Both the position numbers and the translations under genes were made by a program. Below are positions 33,789 to 44,547 of a stretch of DNA of 64,000 nucleotides, piece by piece. Under the pieces are notes generated by a model. That model saw nothing but the letters and a program-made list of their open reading frames with translations, had not been told where the DNA came from and searched no databases. The stretch is taken from the NCBI GenBank assembly GCA_902591775.1, contig CACJBW010000003.1, positions 1 to 64,000 of the forward strand, read 5' to 3'. Numbering within the stretch: the first letter of the stretch is position 1; each line of letters opens with the position of its first letter. The stretch is from an uncultured Pelagibacteraceae bacterium (GTDB lineage Bacteria > Pseudomonadota > Alphaproteobacteria > Pelagibacterales > Pelagibacteraceae).

Positions 33789-36415
33789 TATAAACCTTTA
33801 AGAGTTAATTCTATTTTTTTAACATCTTTTTCAAGATTAGCAAAGTTGCTTTTCTCCTGTTCTACTATATTTTGTGGTGCACGATCAACAAAGGATTTAT
33901 TTGATAATCTAACATCAATTTTTTTCATCTCTTCGCTAATTTTTGTAATTTTCTTTTCTAGAGTTGATTTGATCATATTTAAATTAACATCTTCATCAAA
34001 ATATAATTTAAATAACTCACCACTTATGACTATACTTGCGGAGGGTTTATCTAAATCTTTTTCATAAAAATTTTTAATTCTTCCATTTTTTTTCATTATA
34101 TTTTCATTAGAAGATAAAAAAGTTTTATATTCTTTGTTTGTATTTTCTGTTGAAATTTCAATAAATGATCCAGGACTTATATTTAATTCATTTTTAAATG
34201 ATCTTATTGATGTAATAAAATTGATGATATTATTTATCTCATCATACGATTTTTTTTCATGATAATCATCTTCTAGCCAATTAGCATGCATCAAGTAATC
34301 TTTGCCATCTTTATCTAGCTTATTATTTAACCATATCTCTTCGGTTACAAATGGAATAAATGGATGAAGTATTATTAAAATTTCCTTAAAAACATATGCT
34401 GATGTTTGTCTTAACTCCTTGATATCTTCCTCATTTTCAGAGTTTAAAACAGTTTTAGATAGCTCTAAATACCAATCACAAAATGAATGCCATACAAACT
34501 GATAAATATTCTTTGCTGCCTCATCAAACCTATAGTTTTTTAAACTATTTTCTGTGTCGTTTTTAACTTTTACAAGTTCAGATAGTATCCACTTATTAAT
34601 AGTTAAGTTTATATTTTCAGGTTTTTTTACATCACCAAAATCACATTTATTTTGTGTTAAAAAATTATTTGCATTCCAAATTTTATTTAGGAAATTTCTA
34701 TAACCTTTAACCCTGTCTTCAGATAATTTTACGTCTCGACCTGGTGATGCCATTGATAATAAAGTAAATCTTAAGGCGTCTGCACTATATTTTTCGATAA
34801 GTTCTAATGGATCAATAACATTGCCCTTTGATTTAGACATTTTTTGACCCTTTTCATCTCTAACTAAAGCATGAACATAAATATTTTTAAAAGGTTCCTT
34901 ATCTAAAAACTGAGTTCCCATCATTATCATTCTAGCAACCCAGAAAAATATGATATCAAAACCAGTGACGAGAACACTTGTTGGATAAAATTTTTCAACT
35001 TCTGGAGTTTTTTCTGGCCAACCTAAAGTAGCAAATGGCCATAGACCTGATGAAAACCAAGTGTCTAGAACATCTTCATCTCTTTTTAATTCTACATCTT
35101 TTGAATAGAATTCTTTTGCTTGATTTTTGCACTCATCCTCATTTTCAGCTACAAATATTTTTCCATCAGGTCCGTACCAAGCAGGTATTTGATGTCCCCA
35201 CCATAATTGACGAGAAATACACCAAGGTTCAATGTTATCCATCCATTGAAAATATGTTTTTGACCAATTTTCAGGAAAAAATTTAGTCTTTCCATTATTT
35301 ACTACCTCTTTTGCTTTAATGGCTAAAGTTTTTGCATCAACAAACCATTGTTCTGTTAAATAAGGCTCAATAATAGAATTAGATCTATCTCCATAAGGAA
35401 CTTTGTTTACTAACTTTTCTATTTTTTCTAAAAACTTACCTTCTTCAAGATGTTCTAAAATTAATTTTCTTGCAGCAAATCTATCTAAACCTTTATATAG
35501 GTCAGGTGCATTGTCATTTATTTTTCCATCAGGCGTAAATATATTAATTACTTCTAACTTGTTTCTTATACCTACATCATAGTCATTGAAATCATGAGCT
35601 GGAGTAATTTTTACTGCTCCTGTTCCTTGTTCAGGATCAGCATAGTCATCTGTTATTACTTTTATTTTTCTGTTTGCTAAAGGAATGGTCACTAGCTTTC
35701 CAACAATATCTTTAAACCTATCGTCTTTTGGATTAACTGCTATTGCAGTATCTCCCAACATAGTTTCAGGTCTGGTTGTTGCAATTGTTATAAATTTATC
35801 AGAATTTTCTATAGGATAATTTATATAATAAAGTTGAGAATTTACTTCACGTTGATCAACTTCTAAATCAGATATTGCTGTTTTTAAAACAACATCCCAA
35901 TTTACAAGTTTTTTTGCTTTGTAGATTAATTTCTTATTATAAAGATCAACAAATACTTTTAGGACTGATTTGGATAAATTCTCATCCATTGTGAATGCAT
36001 TACGAGACCAATCACAAGAACATCCAAGTTTTTTAAGTTGGTTTATAATAATATCGCCATACTCATTTTTCCATTCCCATACTTTTTCTATAAATTTTTC
36101 TCTACCTAAATCGTTTTTTTTTACACCTTCTTTTGCAAGTTTTTTTTCAACTAATGCTTGGGTTGCAATACCAGCGTGGTCTGTACCTGGCTGCCATAAA
36201 GTTTCATAATTATTCATTCTATGAAATCTTGTTAAAACATCTTGAATTGAGTTATTTAAAGCATGCCCCATGTGGAGACTTCCAGTTACATTCGGTGGTG
36301 GAATTACAATTGAGAATTTTTTTGAATTTTCTTTGGGTTTAAATAAATCATTTTTTTCCCAATAATCGTAGATTTTATTTTCTACATTTTTATGCTCATA
36401 TTTATCAAAACTCAT
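33788..36415 (-). CDS. valS: Valyl-tRNA synthetase
   Basis: Class I synthetase, 875 aa. HIGH motif [13 protein letters not shown] (about 39-51), editing domain with [17 protein letters not shown] motif [14 protein letters not shown] (about 520), anticodon-binding domain and a C-terminal coiled-coil arm ([21 protein letters not shown]), all typical of bacterial ValRS. First gene of the valS-ilvD-manC run. Confidence 0.95.
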   Translation of the reverse strand: MSFDKYEHKNVENKIYDYWEKNDLFKPKENSKKFSIVIPPPNVTGSLHMGHALNNSIQDVLTRFHRMNNYETLWQPGTDHAGIATQALVEKKLAKEGVKKNDLGREKFIEKVWEWKNEYGDIIINQLKKLGCSCDWSRNAFTMDENLSKSVLKVFVDLYNKKLIYKAKKLVNWDVVLKTAISDLEVDQREVNSQLYYINYPIENSDKFITIATTRPETMLGDTAIAVNPKDDRFKDIVGKLVTIPLANRKIKVITDDYADPEQGTGAVKITPAHDFNDYDVGIRNKLEVINIFTPDGKINDNAPDLYKGLDRFAARKLILEHLEEGKFLEKIEKLVNKVPYGDRSNSIIEPYLTEQWFVDAKTLAIKAKEVVNNGKTKFFPENWSKTYFQWMDNIEPWCISRQLWWGHQIPAWYGPDGKIFVAENEDECKNQAKEFYSKDVELKRDEDVLDTWFSSGLWPFATLGWPEKTPEVEKFYPTSVLVTGFDIIFFWVARMIMMGTQFLDKEPFKNIYVHALVRDEKGQKMSKSKGNVIDPLELIEKYSADALRFTLLSMASPGRDVKLSEDRVKGYRNFLNKIWNANNFLTQNKCDFGDVKKPENINLTINKWILSELVKVKNDTENSLKNYRFDEAAKNIYQFVWHSFCDWYLELSKTVLNSENEEDIKELRQTSAYVFKEILIILHPFIPFVTEEIWLNNKLDKDGKDYLMHANWLEDDYHEKKSYDEINNIINFITSIRSFKNELNISPGSFIEISTENTNKEYKTFLSSNENIMKKNGRIKNFYEKDLDKPSASIVISGELFKLYFDEDVNLNMIKSTLEKKITKISEEMKKIDVRLSNKSFVDRAPQNIVEQEKSNFANLEKDVKKIELTLKGL

Positions 36416-36534
36416 TGAATTGTTTTATAAATTAATCAAATTAATAAACAATAATGAAAATCATTGCTAAATTTATAGACTAATGATCAAAATGAATTAT
36501 ACAAATATCGATTACCAAATATTTTATATTTGAT

Positions 36535-36608
36535 GGCAACGTGGCGGAATGGTTACGCAGAGGATTGCAAATCCTTGTATCCCGGTTCGATTCCGGGCGT
36601 TGCCTCCA
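36535..36608 (+). tRNA. tRNA-Cys (GCA)
   Basis: Seven-bp acceptor stem GGCAACG/CGTTGCC, anticodon loop TTGCAAA with GCA, T-arm CCCGG-TTCGATT-CCGGG, encoded CCA. 74 nt. Divergent from valS and 49 bp ahead of tRNA-Asn. Confidence 0.95.
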
Positions 36609-36657
36609 AAATAAGTATTGAGATAAATTTTAAAAAAAGTAAGTTGTGAGAAAATAT

Positions 36658-36733
36658 TCCTCGGTAGCTCAGTTGGTAGAGCAGTTGACTGTTAATCAAT
36701 TGGTCGCAGGTTCGAGTCCTGCCCGAGGAGCCA
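36658..36733 (+). tRNA. tRNA-Asn (GTT)
   Basis: Acceptor stem TCCTCGG/CCGAGGA, discriminator G, D-arm GTAGCTCAGTTGGTAGAGC, anticodon loop CTGTTAA with GTT, T-arm GCAGG-TTCGAGT-CCTGC, encoded CCA. 76 nt. Confidence 0.95.
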
Positions 36734-36739
36734 AATCAA

Positions 36740-37111
36740 TTAAACAGCTTTAGAAGTATTTATTTGTGCTATTTGTAAATTTTTTCCGAATTTAATTTTT
36801 TGATCCTGAGTTAACTCTGAATAAACTTTAACTAAGAAGTTATAGTTTACATTCATGTGTCCCTCTTTTGATTTATCAAGATTTACTAGATATTCTGAAA
36901 AATCCTCAAAGAAGTAGTTTATTGGAACTTTTAAATAATTAGAAAGTTGTAATAATCTAATTGAACTTACACCGTTAGTTCCTTTTTCATACTTTTGAAT
37001 TTGTTGAAATGTTACGTTTATAGCTTTTGCTACTTTAGTCTGAGTTAAACCTAGTGCTAATCTTCTTAGCTTGAGCTTATTGCCAAGATGTTTGTTAAAA
37101 TTATCTTCCAT
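36740..37111 (-). CDS. XRE-family helix-turn-helix regulator
   Basis: A 123-residue DNA-binding protein with a Cro/CI helix-turn-helix in residues 10-65 (LRRLALGLTQTKVAKAINV then FQQIQKYEKGTNG), followed by a short C-terminal helical region. The pattern is that of small alphaproteobacterial XRE regulators. Ribosome site AGAGGGG precedes the ATG. Targets unknown; it ends 6 bp after tRNA-Asn on the other strand and does not belong to the aap operon by distance (145-bp gap). Confidence 0.8.
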   Translation of the reverse strand: MEDNFNKHLGNKLKLRRLALGLTQTKVAKAINVTFQQIQKYEKGTNGVSSIRLLQLSNYLKVPINYFFEDFSEYLVNLDKSKEGHMNVNYNFLVKVYSELTQDQKIKFGKNLQIAQINTSKAV

Positions 37112-37256
37112 TCAAGACCCCTCTTTAAATAAAATAATAATGTGAGTTAATCTAAATAGAAAACTTTATGCAAGTAAAATAATTTTTAAAAAAAATGGTT
37201 TTTTTAACTTATTCAAAACCTGTCAAGTAACTTTTTATGAAGTCTTTAGAATTATT

Positions 37257-37991
37257 TTAAAGAATTTGGCTTAAAAAAAGCTTAGTTCTGTCACTCTTTG
37301 GGTTAGCAAAGAATTCTTTAGTGTCTGCCTTCTCAATTATCATTCCCTCATCCATAAAAATGACTTCATCAGCAACTTCTTTTGCAAATCCCATCTCATG
37401 TGTCACAACAATCATCGTCATTCCGCCTTTTGCAAGACTTACCATTGCATCTAACACTTCTTTTATCATTTCTGGGTCTAAGGCTGAAGTTGGCTCGTCA
37501 AATAACATAATTTTTGGTTGCATGCATAATGCTCTTGCTATCGCACAACGCTGTTGTTGACCTCCAGAGAGTTGTCCAGGGAACTTATTGGCCTGATCAT
37601 CTATTTGTACTTTTTTAAGTTGATCTAATGCAAGTTCTTGAGCTTCTTTTTTTGGCATTTTTTTTACCCAAATTGGTGCAAGAGTACAATTATCTAAAAT
37701 TGATAAGTGTGGAAATAAATTAAATTGTTGAAAAACCATTCCAACTTCAGCTCTAATTTTTTCAATATCTTTTGTTTTTTCTGATAGTTCATTTCCATCA
37801 ACAATTATATCTCCCTCTTGGTGCTCTTCTAATCTATTAATACATCTAATTAGTGTTGATTTACCCGATCCTGATGGTCCACATACTACAATTTTTTTAT
37901 TTGCCTCAACCTCAAGATTTATATTTTTTAAAACTTGAAAATCACCGAACCATTTATTCATATTTTGAATTTTTATTATTGGGTCAGACAT
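37257..37991 (-). CDS. aapP: General amino-acid ABC transporter ATPase AapP
   Basis: ATPase of the polar amino-acid uptake family, 244 aa. Walker [10 protein letters not shown] (38-46), Q-loop [13 protein letters not shown], signature [15 protein letters not shown], Walker [16 protein letters not shown], switch VVTHEMGFA. Last gene of aapJQMP, 3 bp after aapM. Confidence 0.93.
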   Translation of the reverse strand: MSDPIIKIQNMNKWFGDFQVLKNINLEVEANKKIVVCGPSGSGKSTLIRCINRLEEHQEGDIIVDGNELSEKTKDIEKIRAEVGMVFQQFNLFPHLSILDNCTLAPIWVKKMPKKEAQELALDQLKKVQIDDQANKFPGQLSGGQQQRCAIARALCMQPKIMLFDEPTSALDPEMIKEVLDAMVSLAKGGMTMIVVTHEMGFAKEVADEVIFMDEGMIIEKADTKEFFANPKSDRTKLFLSQIL

Positions 37992-37994
37992 TTA

Positions 37995-39269
37995 TTATCT
38001 TTCAGTTTTATATTTTGCCTCTAAGTTATAACTATATTTACTCATTGCATAGCATATAATCCAGAATACTATTGATGCAAAAATATATCCTTCCATAGCA
38101 AAGCCAAGCCATTTTGGATTTGTTTTTGCTAAAGCAAGCATACCTGCTAGTTCAGCTAAACCAACTACAAAGATTAAAGGAGTATCTTTAACTAATGCTA
38201 AAAAGGTATTTGCTATTCCCGGAATAACTAATTTTAGCGCTTGAGGTAAAATTACAAAAATATGCATTTTCCAATAACCCATTCCTAATGATTTAGCTGC
38301 ATCGTATTGACCTCTAGGAAGTGATTGTAAACCTCCTCTAATTACTTCTGCACAATAAGCCGCCTCAAACAATGTAATTGCTATAATTACTCTTACTAAT
38401 TTATCCATGAAAAAATCTTCAGGGAGAAACATTGGAAACATCACGGATGACATAAATAATACTGTAATCAATGGAACACCTCTCCAAAATTCAATATAAC
38501 AAATTGATATATATTTTATTACTGGAAGATTAGATCTTCTTCCAAGTGCAAAAATCATACCTAGTGGGAAACAGAAAATTAGACAGAAAAAAGAAACTAT
38601 AAAAGTAAGTGACAATCCTCCCCACGCTCCTGTTTCTACCCATTGTAAACCGAATGATCCACCAGATATTAAATAATAAATAACTAAATATGCAATTACT
38701 GGATAAATAATAACATAATATAATGCCAAATATTTTTTCAAATTTTCCTTCATGAAATATCCAACAAACCCAAGAGCTATAACTAAAATGAATGCGGTAT
38801 TAATCCTCCAATGAAATTCATTGGGATACATTCCATACATAAATCTTCGAAACCAAACTTTAATATACGTCCAACAAGCACCCGTGCCTGTGCAAGCATC
38901 TTTTGAGTCACCTGAAATAGTGGCGTCAAAAATCATCCAACTTAGAGACTGAGGAAGAGCTTTTATAATTGAAAATAATATTAATAGAGTTAACAAAGCA
39001 TTAAAATTATTCGTGTTTATATTTTTATTTAATAAATCTAATTTTTTATTTCCTGAATAATCAATTCTCATCATATTTAATCCGATTAATCCTATGATTA
39101 ATGGAAACAAAGTTGTTAAGGAGCCAGGTAGAAAAGATGTTAAATTTATTTTTAAAAAGGCATTTGATATGACATCAATTAAGCTTACTAAAACTAAAAA
39201 AGTACCAATAATAGAATAGTTTTTAATGTTATCTCTGTTAGGTTTTAAAAAATTAATAGTTTGTATCAT
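37995..39269 (-). CDS. aapM: General amino-acid ABC permease AapM
   Basis: Membrane permease, 424 aa, with the long form typical of AapM/YhdY: several N-terminal membrane segments, a periplasmic region with a CTGTGAC motif, then the HisM-type core with GVPLITVLFMSS and the EAA loop RGGLQSLPRGQYDAAKSLGM. It starts one base from aapQ's stop. Confidence 0.92.
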   Translation of the reverse strand: MIQTINFLKPNRDNIKNYSIIGTFLVLVSLIDVISNAFLKINLTSFLPGSLTTLFPLIIGLIGLNMMRIDYSGNKKLDLLNKNINTNNFNALLTLLILFSIIKALPQSLSWMIFDATISGDSKDACTGTGACWTYIKVWFRRFMYGMYPNEFHWRINTAFILVIALGFVGYFMKENLKKYLALYYVIIYPVIAYLVIYYLISGGSFGLQWVETGAWGGLSLTFIVSFFCLIFCFPLGMIFALGRRSNLPVIKYISICYIEFWRGVPLITVLFMSSVMFPMFLPEDFFMDKLVRVIIAITLFEAAYCAEVIRGGLQSLPRGQYDAAKSLGMGYWKMHIFVILPQALKLVIPGIANTFLALVKDTPLIFVVGLAELAGMLALAKTNPKWLGFAMEGYIFASIVFWIICYAMSKYSYNLEAKYKTER

Positions 39270-40421
39270 TTACTTTTCTTTAATTTCAATTTTTTTGTTA
39301 TACCAATTCATTATTGCTGCAATTGTTAAGCTTATAGTTAAATAAGTTAACATTGTTATTGAAACAATTTCTATTGCCTTACCAGTTTGCATCAAAGCAG
39401 TTCCCGCAAATACAAGTACTAAATCCGGATATGCAATAGCAGCTGCTAAAGATGAATTTTTAGTTAAATTTAAATATTGGTTTGTTGTAGGTGGTATAAT
39501 AATTCTTAGTGCTTGGGGCATAATAACTAATTTTAAAACTTGATTAGGCGTCAAACCTACAGATGCCGCAGCCTCTTTTTGGCCTTTGGTAACTCCTTCA
39601 ATACCAGCTCTAACACACTCTGCTACAAAGGTAGAGGTGTATAAAGATAGTGCTAGAACTAATGCTATTAATTCAGGTGGTAAACTTATTCCACCTTCAT
39701 AAATATAGGAAATCTTTGATAATTTTTTGAGCTCAGGTATTTCAAATTCTAAAGATACTCCACCAAATAAAAATGATAAAAGCGGCAATACAATTAATAG
39801 AGCTACTGAATACAGAAGCACAGGAATTTGTTTCCCTTGTGTGTCTCTTAATTTATTTGCATAATTCTTTAATAAAATGATTGAAATTATTGCTGCAAGA
39901 CCACAATATAGAAATACATTCAAATTTTGCCATACCATTGCTGGTATGTAATAACCTTTTACAGTCATATAAGTTACCCCAAACCAAGCATTAGCTTTCT
40001 CTGGCATAGGTAAAGCTCTAAGAGCAGCGTAATACCAAAAAAAGATTTGTAACAGTAATGGAATATTTCTAAAAAACTCGACGTACCATGCGGCAGAGTT
40101 TTTTATGAGGTAATTTGACGATAATCTTGCCACACCAATTATAACACCTAATATTGTGCAAATAATTATACTTATAAAAGAAACCAAAAGAGTATTTAAA
40201 AGCCCAACTAGAAAAGCACGGGCATAAGAGTCTGATCCACTGTATTCAATTAAAGAAAACTGAACATCAAATGAAGATTCTTGTGATAAAAAGCCAAAAC
40301 CAAAATCAATACCTCTATTATCCATATTGGTCTGAGCATTCAGGGTTAAAAACCCAAAAATAAGAACAACAAATAGTATTGCTAAAATCTGAGGTATAAA
40401 TTTTTTTATAATGTTGTTCAT
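39270..40421 (-). CDS. aapQ: General amino-acid ABC permease AapQ
   Basis: Membrane permease, 383 aa, partner of AapM. The HisM core contains FFRNIPLLLQIFFWY, the EAA loop GIEGVTKGQKEAAASVGLTP and the TNQYLNLTKNSSLAAAIAYPD region characteristic of AapQ/YhdX. A perfect terminator-like hairpin separates it from aapJ upstream. Confidence 0.92.
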   Translation of the reverse strand: MNNIIKKFIPQILAILFVVLIFGFLTLNAQTNMDNRGIDFGFGFLSQESSFDVQFSLIEYSGSDSYARAFLVGLLNTLLVSFISIIICTILGVIIGVARLSSNYLIKNSAAWYVEFFRNIPLLLQIFFWYYAALRALPMPEKANAWFGVTYMTVKGYYIPAMVWQNLNVFLYCGLAAIISIILLKNYANKLRDTQGKQIPVLLYSVALLIVLPLLSFLFGGVSLEFEIPELKKLSKISYIYEGGISLPPELIALVLALSLYTSTFVAECVRAGIEGVTKGQKEAAASVGLTPNQVLKLVIMPQALRIIIPPTTNQYLNLTKNSSLAAAIAYPDLVLVFAGTALMQTGKAIEIVSITMLTYLTISLTIAAIMNWYNKKIEIKEK

Positions 40422-40434
40422 TAAAATCTATAAT

Positions 40435-40467
40435 AAAAAAAAGGGCTAGATATTTCTAGCCCTTTTT
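40435..40467 (-). terminator. Intrinsic terminator between aapJ and aapQ
   Basis: Minus strand AAAAAGGGCTAGA, 4-nt loop, TCTAGCCCTTTTT, then more T: a perfect 13-bp stem with eight T in all. It lies 18 bp after the aapJ stop and is expected to lower aapQMP relative to aapJ. Confidence 0.82.
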
Positions 40468-40485
40468 GAGTAATTTAAAATAAAA

Positions 40486-41526
40486 TTATCTTGCTGGTGG
40501 TACGTATAATATTCCACCTTTAGTCCATAATTCATTTGGACCTCTGTCAGGTAGAATTCCAGTGTCTGCTATATTTCTTTTATAGCTTTCACCGTAATTT
40601 CCAACTTGCTTGATAATTCTTAAGTTCCAGTCATTATCTAAACCAAAAGCTGCACCTAGTTCACCTTCAGCACCAACTAATCTTTTGATAGCTGGATTGT
40701 TTGAAGTTTTCATCATATCAGCATTTGATGAGTTAATGCCATATTCCTCTGCTTCGATCATAGTATTCAAAGACCATCTAACTATATCTTCCCAAACAGA
40801 ATCACCTTGACGTACAACTGGTCCTAATGGTTCTTTTGAAATAGTTTCAGGTAATACTACATGATCATCTGGAGCTGATAATTTAGTTCTTTGTGCAGCA
40901 AGACCAGATTTATCTGTAGTGTATGTATCACATCTACCTGCATCATAAGCAGCTACGACTTCATCAGCTTTTTCAAAAACTACCGGCTCGTATGAAATTC
41001 CTTTAGAATCAAAGAAGTCTCTCATGTTAAGCTCAGTTGTAGTTCCTAAGTTTGTACAAACTGAAGTTCCATTTTTAAATTCACCTGTAGATGATATTCC
41101 TGAACCTTTTCTTACCATGAAACCTTGTCCATCATAAAAGTTAACACCAACAAATGTTAAACCAATATCAGCATCTCTAGATAGTGTCCAAGTTGTATTT
41201 CTTGATAGAATGTCAATTTCACCTGAAGTAAGTGCAGTAAATCTTTCTTTTGCACTTAAAGGAGTGAATTTAACTTTAGTTGCATCTCCTAATGTAGCAG
41301 CTGCAACAGCTCTACATACATCAACATCTATTCCTGTCCAATTTCCAGATTCATCAGCATTTGAAAATCCAGGTAGACCCTGAGAAACACCACATCTTAC
41401 AAACCCTCTTTTTTTTGTGTTCTCAAGAGTTTTTGATTTCTTAGCAGCCATTGTTTCTGTTGAAAATGCAAAAAGCACAGCAAACATAGCGACTACAGAA
41501 GTCAATTGTTTTATTATTTTAAACAT
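40486..41526 (-). CDS. aapJ: General amino-acid-binding protein AapJ
   Basis: Periplasmic amino-acid receptor, 346 aa, with signal peptide ending TETMAAKKSKT. The family-3 SBP motif GFSNADESGNWTGIDVDVCR is clear, as are PLSAKERFTALTSGEIDIL and CDTYTTDKSGLAAQR, typical of AapJ/YhdW. First gene of the operon, with ribosome site AGAGGAAAA before the ATG. In SAR11 this receptor type is among the abundant periplasmic proteins. Confidence 0.93.
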   Translation of the reverse strand: MFKIIKQLTSVVAMFAVLFAFSTETMAAKKSKTLENTKKRGFVRCGVSQGLPGFSNADESGNWTGIDVDVCRAVAAATLGDATKVKFTPLSAKERFTALTSGEIDILSRNTTWTLSRDADIGLTFVGVNFYDGQGFMVRKGSGISSTGEFKNGTSVCTNLGTTTELNMRDFFDSKGISYEPVVFEKADEVVAAYDAGRCDTYTTDKSGLAAQRTKLSAPDDHVVLPETISKEPLGPVVRQGDSVWEDIVRWSLNTMIEAEEYGINSSNADMMKTSNNPAIKRLVGAEGELGAAFGLDNDWNLRIIKQVGNYGESYKRNIADTGILPDRGPNELWTKGGILYVPPAR

Positions 41527-41562
41527 TATTTTCCTCTTTTATTATTTATTTGTTAACAAATT

Positions 41563-41584
41563 ATTCAAAAAGTAATTTTTGAAT
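41563..41584 (-). promoter_or_regulatory. Inverted repeat in the aapJ leader
   Basis: ATTCAAAAA-GTAA-TTTTTGAAT, a perfect 9-bp stem with a 4-nt loop, 36-58 bp before the aapJ ATG. It could be an operator or an mRNA leader hairpin. No riboswitch class was recognised. Confidence 0.35.
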
Positions 41585-41655
41585 ACTTTAGTAAAGCAGA
41601 AAGTAATACAGCCATCAATGGTAAAATAACCTCACCAATATTGATCAATTAAAGA

Positions 41656-41732
41656 TGGCGCGCCCTGGAGGATTCGAACCTCCGACCCTCGGTTTAGAAA
41701 ACCGATGCTCTATCCAGCTGAGCTAAGGGCGC
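41656..41732 (-). tRNA. tRNA-Arg (TCT)
   Basis: Minus strand: acceptor GCGCCCT/AGGGCGC, D-arm with AGCTCAGCTGGATAGAGC, anticodon loop TTTCTAA with TCT, T-arm GGAGG-TTCGAAT-CCTCC, encoded CCA. 77 nt. Confidence 0.95.
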
Positions 41733-41756
41733 AAAAAAATACTTTATAATACTAAT

Positions 41757-43166
41757 TTAGTTTTTGAAAAGATATTTTTTAAATAATATTAGTATTGTTA
41801 ATAGCTCTACTCTACCAATTATCATGAAAATTATTATATAAGTCTTAGCAAAGAAAGAAAGATTATAAAAATCGAAATTTGCAAGTTCAAACATACTTGA
41901 ATTAACAGTATTCATAATTGTCAAGATAGAAAGTTTAAATGAATTTTCAAATTGAATATCTGAGAGTGTTAGTATCAAAGTTAACAAGGATAGTGAAATA
42001 ATAAAAATAATTATAGAAAAAAAATATTTATTAATGTCTGACTTTTCAGTCTTCTCATTAATTAATGTAACTTTGTTTGAATAAATTTGATTAGGTTTAG
42101 TGTGCGATAATAGGTTATTTAAAGAAAATTTTAATAAAGTTAAGATTTTTATAAATCTAATACCTGAACTAGTTGAGAAAAAAGAACCTCCAATAACAAC
42201 CATAATAAAAAAGATAAATATTAAATTATTTGGTGTGTCATTAAATGAAATACCAATATTTGAAATACTACTTGATATAGCAACTAGAATTATAGGGAAA
42301 TTATTACTTGGATTTAAAAAAACAAACGAAAAAGAAATAATTATTAATAAGTAAATTAATAGATTAAAATCCTCACTTAAAAAATTGAGTTTTTTTTTAT
42401 TAAAAAAAATAAGATTGTATATTAAAAACAAACTAAAAAATGAAAGCATCATAGTAAAAGATAAAATAATTTTACTTACATCTTTTTCGAATAAGTAATC
42501 TATTCTATTAACAGGTAAAAAACCACCAGACGATATTACAGATAATGATAAATTAAATGCATCAAAAGTTCTTAAATTAATTATCTTAAATAAAATAAAT
42601 ATAGATAAGGTCAATAAGGAATAAATTATTATAATTTTAAGCGATTGTTTAAATATCTCGTTATAATTGAAAGATAAATATTCAGTAAATGATTGCTTAA
42701 GATTTTTATCAAATATGTCAATCAAAAGTAAAATTGAAAAAAGAAAATAAATACCACCAATCCATTGAGAAGTGGATCTCCATATAATTAAACTTTCATC
42801 TAATTGTTTTATATTTTCAAAAATAGTAAATCCAGTAGAAGTAAAACCTGAGATGGCTTCAAAATAAGAATTTAATAAAGATATATTTTGTATACCGAAA
42901 TAGTAAGGTATTGATATAATTAACGGAAATAAAAAATAACCAAATAAAACAGTAAATATTTTTTCATAAAGAGTAATTTTTTTTATATTAGTCCTATTAA
43001 AATATAATATTAATATTCCTAAAAAAAAACTTATTAACAAAGTATAAATATAATTTTCAATATTAAAAAAAATATCAAAATAATTTGAATAAATAATATT
43101 AAAAAAAGACAAAATGCTTATTAAAAATAAAAAAGAACTTATATAAATGGAGCTAAATTTGTTCAT
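41757..43166 (-). CDS. trkH: Trk potassium uptake protein TrkH
   Basis: Potassium channel-like membrane subunit, 469 aa, about ten membrane segments with four pore loops. The first filter is SGFTSTGFTIFENI, the others SVISSGGFLP, SNIGISF and TVNSSMFEL, i.e. the conserved Gly of the last loops is partly replaced. It follows trkA by 7 bp on the same strand and is the last gene of the ntrY-ntrX-trkA-trkH run. Confidence 0.87.
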   Translation of the reverse strand: MNKFSSIYISSFLFLISILSFFNIIYSNYFDIFFNIENYIYTLLISFFLGILILYFNRTNIKKITLYEKIFTVLFGYFLFPLIISIPYYFGIQNISLLNSYFEAISGFTSTGFTIFENIKQLDESLIIWRSTSQWIGGIYFLFSILLLIDIFDKNLKQSFTEYLSFNYNEIFKQSLKIIIIYSLLTLSIFILFKIINLRTFDAFNLSLSVISSGGFLPVNRIDYLFEKDVSKIILSFTMMLSFFSLFLIYNLIFFNKKKLNFLSEDFNLLIYLLIIISFSFVFLNPSNNFPIILVAISSSISNIGISFNDTPNNLIFIFFIMVVIGGSFFSTSSGIRFIKILTLLKFSLNNLLSHTKPNQIYSNKVTLINEKTEKSDINKYFFSIIIFIISLSLLTLILTLSDIQFENSFKLSILTIMNTVNSSMFELANFDFYNLSFFAKTYIIIFMIIGRVELLTILILFKKYLFKN

Positions 43167-43173
43167 ATTAAAA

Positions 43174-44547
43174 TTAGATTGAACTAATTCTAAACATATT
43201 TTCTACTATAGGTAGTTGATCTCTCTTAGAAAGAAGCAAAACTGTATCATCTTTTTGAAATACATAACTAGAACTTGGTATAATTACTTCACCATTTCTT
43301 AATATTGCACCTATTCTGATTTCCTCAGGTAAATTAGAATCTTTCAATTGCCTGTTAATTAGTTCGGATGATTCAATGATATCTGCTTCTATGACTTCAT
43401 ATTCACCATTCAAAATTGTATAGGCGTTTTCAATAGTTCCTTTATGAACGTGTTTTAAAATACTAGAGACAGTACTCATTCTTGGATCAATTAAATCATC
43501 AATTTTTAAAGACGATTGTAATAAAGAGTAATTAGGTTTATTTATCAATGCCATAGTTCTTTTATCTTTTGAAAATTTTTCAACTATTACACTTACCATT
43601 AAGTTATCTTCGTCATCATTTGTTAAAGCTAAAACTGTTTCAACTTCGTCAATATTAGCCTCATTTAAAACATCTTCATCTAATCCATTTCCATTGATTA
43701 CGATGGTATCATTTAATTCATTAGCAATATATTCAGCCCTCGCTTTATCTTTTTCAATTATCTTCACTCGTGTTGAATCAAATGATTGCTCGATATTTTT
43801 AGCAAGATTAAAACCAATATTTCCACCTCCAATAATTAACATTTTATTAGAAATTTTTTCGTTATGACCAAATACTGTCAAAGTTTCTTGCATCTGACTA
43901 CTATTTACAACCACGTATGCTTTATCTTTAAGTTGCAGTTGATCTGTCTTTTTCATTACAACAAATTTATCACCTCTAATAACACCAAGAATATATGCAT
44001 TTAATTTTGGAAATTTTTTTGTAAGTTCATTTAAATTTATTCCTTGGATTGAGCATTTTTCATCAATCAAGATTTCTAACAATCTAATTTTATTTTCCGC
44101 AAATGGTACATTGTCTAGGGCTCCTGGTGCTTCTAATTTTCGTTGAATAGATTTTGCAATTTCTATTTCGGGAGATATGATATTATCAATAGGCAAATTT
44201 TCTCTATTAAATAATCCTGAATATTTTGGATCAAGATATTCTTGAAATCTTATACGGGCAATTTTTTTAGGAACCTTAAATAGAGAAAAAGCTATTTGGC
44301 ATATCAACATGTTAATTTCATCATTTCTGGTGACCGCTATTATCATGTCTGCATCTTTTGTATTTGCCTTTTCCAATATTGCTGGAGATGTTGCCTTTCC
44401 AACTATTGCTTTTACATCTAAAGTTTCATTAATTTTTTGAATATCATCACTAGATTGATCGATCATTGTTATTGAGTGATTTTGTTCAATTAACATTTTA
44501 GCTATAGTTGAGCCTACTCTACCTGCTCCACATATAATAATATTCAT
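43174..44547 (-). CDS. trkA: Trk potassium regulator TrkA
   Basis: Cytoplasmic NAD(H)-binding regulator of TrkH, 457 aa, in two repeats: each has a Rossmann RCK_N domain (IIICGAGRVGSTIAKML at 2-18; LIIGGGNIGFNLAKNIE near 233) and a TrkA_C domain. It starts on the first base of the ntrX stop region (1-bp overlap). The join of nitrogen regulator NtrYX with Trk is usual in alphaproteobacteria. Confidence 0.92.
   Translation of the reverse strand: MNIIICGAGRVGSTIAKMLIEQNHSITMIDQSSDDIQKINETLDVKAIVGKATSPAILEKANTKDADMIIAVTRNDEINMLICQIAFSLFKVPKKIARIRFQEYLDPKYSGLFNRENLPIDNIISPEIEIAKSIQRKLEAPGALDNVPFAENKIRLLEILIDEKCSIQGINLNELTKKFPKLNAYILGVIRGDKFVVMKKTDQLQLKDKAYVVVNSSQMQETLTVFGHNEKISNKMLIIGGGNIGFNLAKNIEQSFDSTRVKIIEKDKARAEYIANELNDTIVINGNGLDEDVLNEANIDEVETVLALTNDDEDNLMVSVIVEKFSKDKRTMALINKPNYSLLQSSLKIDDLIDPRMSTVSSILKHVHKGTIENAYTILNGEYEVIEADIIESSELINRQLKDSNLPEEIRIGAILRNGEVIIPSSSYVFQKDDTVLLLSKRDQLPIVENMFRISSI

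Noticed and set aside
37112-37256. 145-bp gap between the XRE regulator and aapP, with CTGTCAA near 37217
   Set aside because: Only one half-site of a Pho box and no second at 11 bp; no structured element seen.
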